From: Candidatus Helarchaeota archaeon
GTDB taxonomy: Archaea > Asgardarchaeota > Lokiarchaeia > Helarchaeales > JABXJV01
Direction of reading: 5' to 3'
DNA: 6,605 nucleotides
Assembly: GCA_013375355.1 (NCBI GenBank)
Contig: JABXJV010000432.1
Location: forward strand, 1 to 6,605
Part shown: positions 6,163 to 6,605 of the stretch, piece after piece
Layout of the letters: the number at the start of each line of letters is the position of its first letter
Position numbering within the stretch: position 1 is the first letter of the stretch
Notes under the pieces: model-generated
What the model saw: the letters and a program-made list of their open reading frames with translations, nothing else
The model's database searches: none
What the model was told of the DNA's origin: nothing
Made by a program: the position numbers and the translations under genes

Positions 6163-6261
6163 TTAAATACTTTAATAGTATTTTTAAGTACCTCAACCAT
6201 CTTAAGTGATTAAATATTAATAATGCATAATTAGATAAAAAAAATTTAAAAGAGTGATCAT
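6163..6261 (+). promoter_or_regulatory. Promoter/leader of the cysteine-motif protein gene
   Basis: ATTAAATATTAA at 6209-6220 is a TATA-like box; transcription would begin near 6243, leaving a short leader. GTGAT (6254-6258) pairs with the archaeal 16S 3' end and lies 3 bases before the GTG start. An ATG at 6260 is followed directly by TGA and cannot be the start. Confidence 0.4.
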
Positions 6262-6605
6262 GTGAAGGGAAAAAAGAAATTGGATTTGAGTCCAATCGAA
6301 ATAAATACCCCAAGAGCAAATCAAATGAAGGAGGTATTGAAGTTAGCTAAAACTTCACCAAAATTGAAAGAAATGTATCTAAAAAAGGCCTTCCCAGAGG
6401 GAGTGGAGCAAACAGGTAGCCCCATACCAGTTAATATTTCTCTTGGTGAGTATGAGGATCAAATATTACCATTTGTTGTCACAGAATATTTCATCAAAAA
6501 GGCAGGGACTATACTTATAATGGATTGTCCATGTCGTACAGCCAATAGGTGCGAAAATCACGATATTAAATTAGGTTGTACCTGGCTAGGGCGAGGAGCT
6601 AGTAA
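6262..6605 (+). CDS. Cysteine-motif, probable iron-sulfur protein, cut by right edge
   Basis: 114 codons are visible from GTG 6262, which is preceded by GTGAT; an in-frame TAA at 6247 limits the start, and the next ATG is codon 22. The first 80 residues are charged and helical (QMKEVLKLAKTSPKLKEMYLKKAFPEG), followed by a strand ILIMD. Then comes the cluster C89-P-C91-R, C97, H100 and G105-C106 in a CPCR...C..H....GC.WLG arrangement. Four closely placed cysteines of this form suggest a 4Fe-4S or metal site. As I recall, related CxCR...C...GC proteins in archaea are annotated as ferredoxin-like and often carry further 4Fe-4S motifs downstream; that part lies outside the window. No signal peptide is seen, so it is likely cytoplasmic. 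Substrate and pathway cannot be told. Confidence 0.75.
   Translation, partial: MKGKKKLDLSPIEINTPRANQMKEVLKLAKTSPKLKEMYLKKAFPEGVEQTGSPIPVNISLGEYEDQILPFVVTEYFIKKAGTILIMDCPCRTANRCENHDIKLGCTWLGRGAS

Noticed and set aside
6134..6319. Minus-strand open frame of 61 codons
   Set aside because: It overlaps the promoter and start of the iron-sulfur-type gene on the opposite strand and shows no recognisable protein character.

Overview
The window looks like a piece of an AT-rich archaeal genome, most likely an Asgard archaeon of the Lokiarchaeia type. Four things point there: a Rag/Gtr-like small GTPase fused to a Roadblock-like domain, a longin-like membrane protein beside it, a long TPR protein with a coiled-coil/proline-rich neighbour, and archaeal signals (TATA-like boxes, ribosome binding sites matching the archaeal 16S 3' end such as AGGTGAT). 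The lineage is inferred from protein character; no rRNA or marker gene is present.

Layout. 1-1542 (minus, running off the left edge) encodes a secreted, repeat-built surface protein that I read as an eight-bladed beta-propeller followed by an acidic Thr/Pro/Glu linker and a hydrophobic segment. 1662-2600 (minus) encodes a longin-like N-terminal domain followed by five membrane helices. Divergently, 2810-3730 (plus) encodes the Rag-like GTPase. A strong hairpin plus T-rich run (3734-3770) closes this gene against the convergent 3754-4317 (minus), a coiled-coil/proline-rich/basic protein with a possible WH2-like C-terminus. Upstream of that on the same strand is an eleven-repeat TPR protein (4390-5712, possibly from 5763), separated from it by a 9-bp-stem hairpin. 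5764-6261 is mostly non-coding; it carries the TPR promoter region and a G+C-richer, start-less coding remnant (5950-6162, minus), possibly the tail of a transposase or integrase. From 6262 (plus, running off the right edge) begins a cysteine-motif protein, probably iron-sulfur binding.

How the genes may work together: the divergent longin-membrane protein and Rag-like GTPase are the most suggestive pair. In eukaryotes Rag GTPases are held on membranes and regulated by Roadblock and longin proteins, so this may be a membrane anchor or regulator next to its GTPase. TPR and coiled-coil/proline-rich proteins are scaffold-type neighbours. The link between these genes is inference from proximity and domain type only. 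The propeller protein and the iron-sulfur protein appear unrelated to this group. No tRNA, rRNA, CRISPR array or intact insertion sequence was seen.
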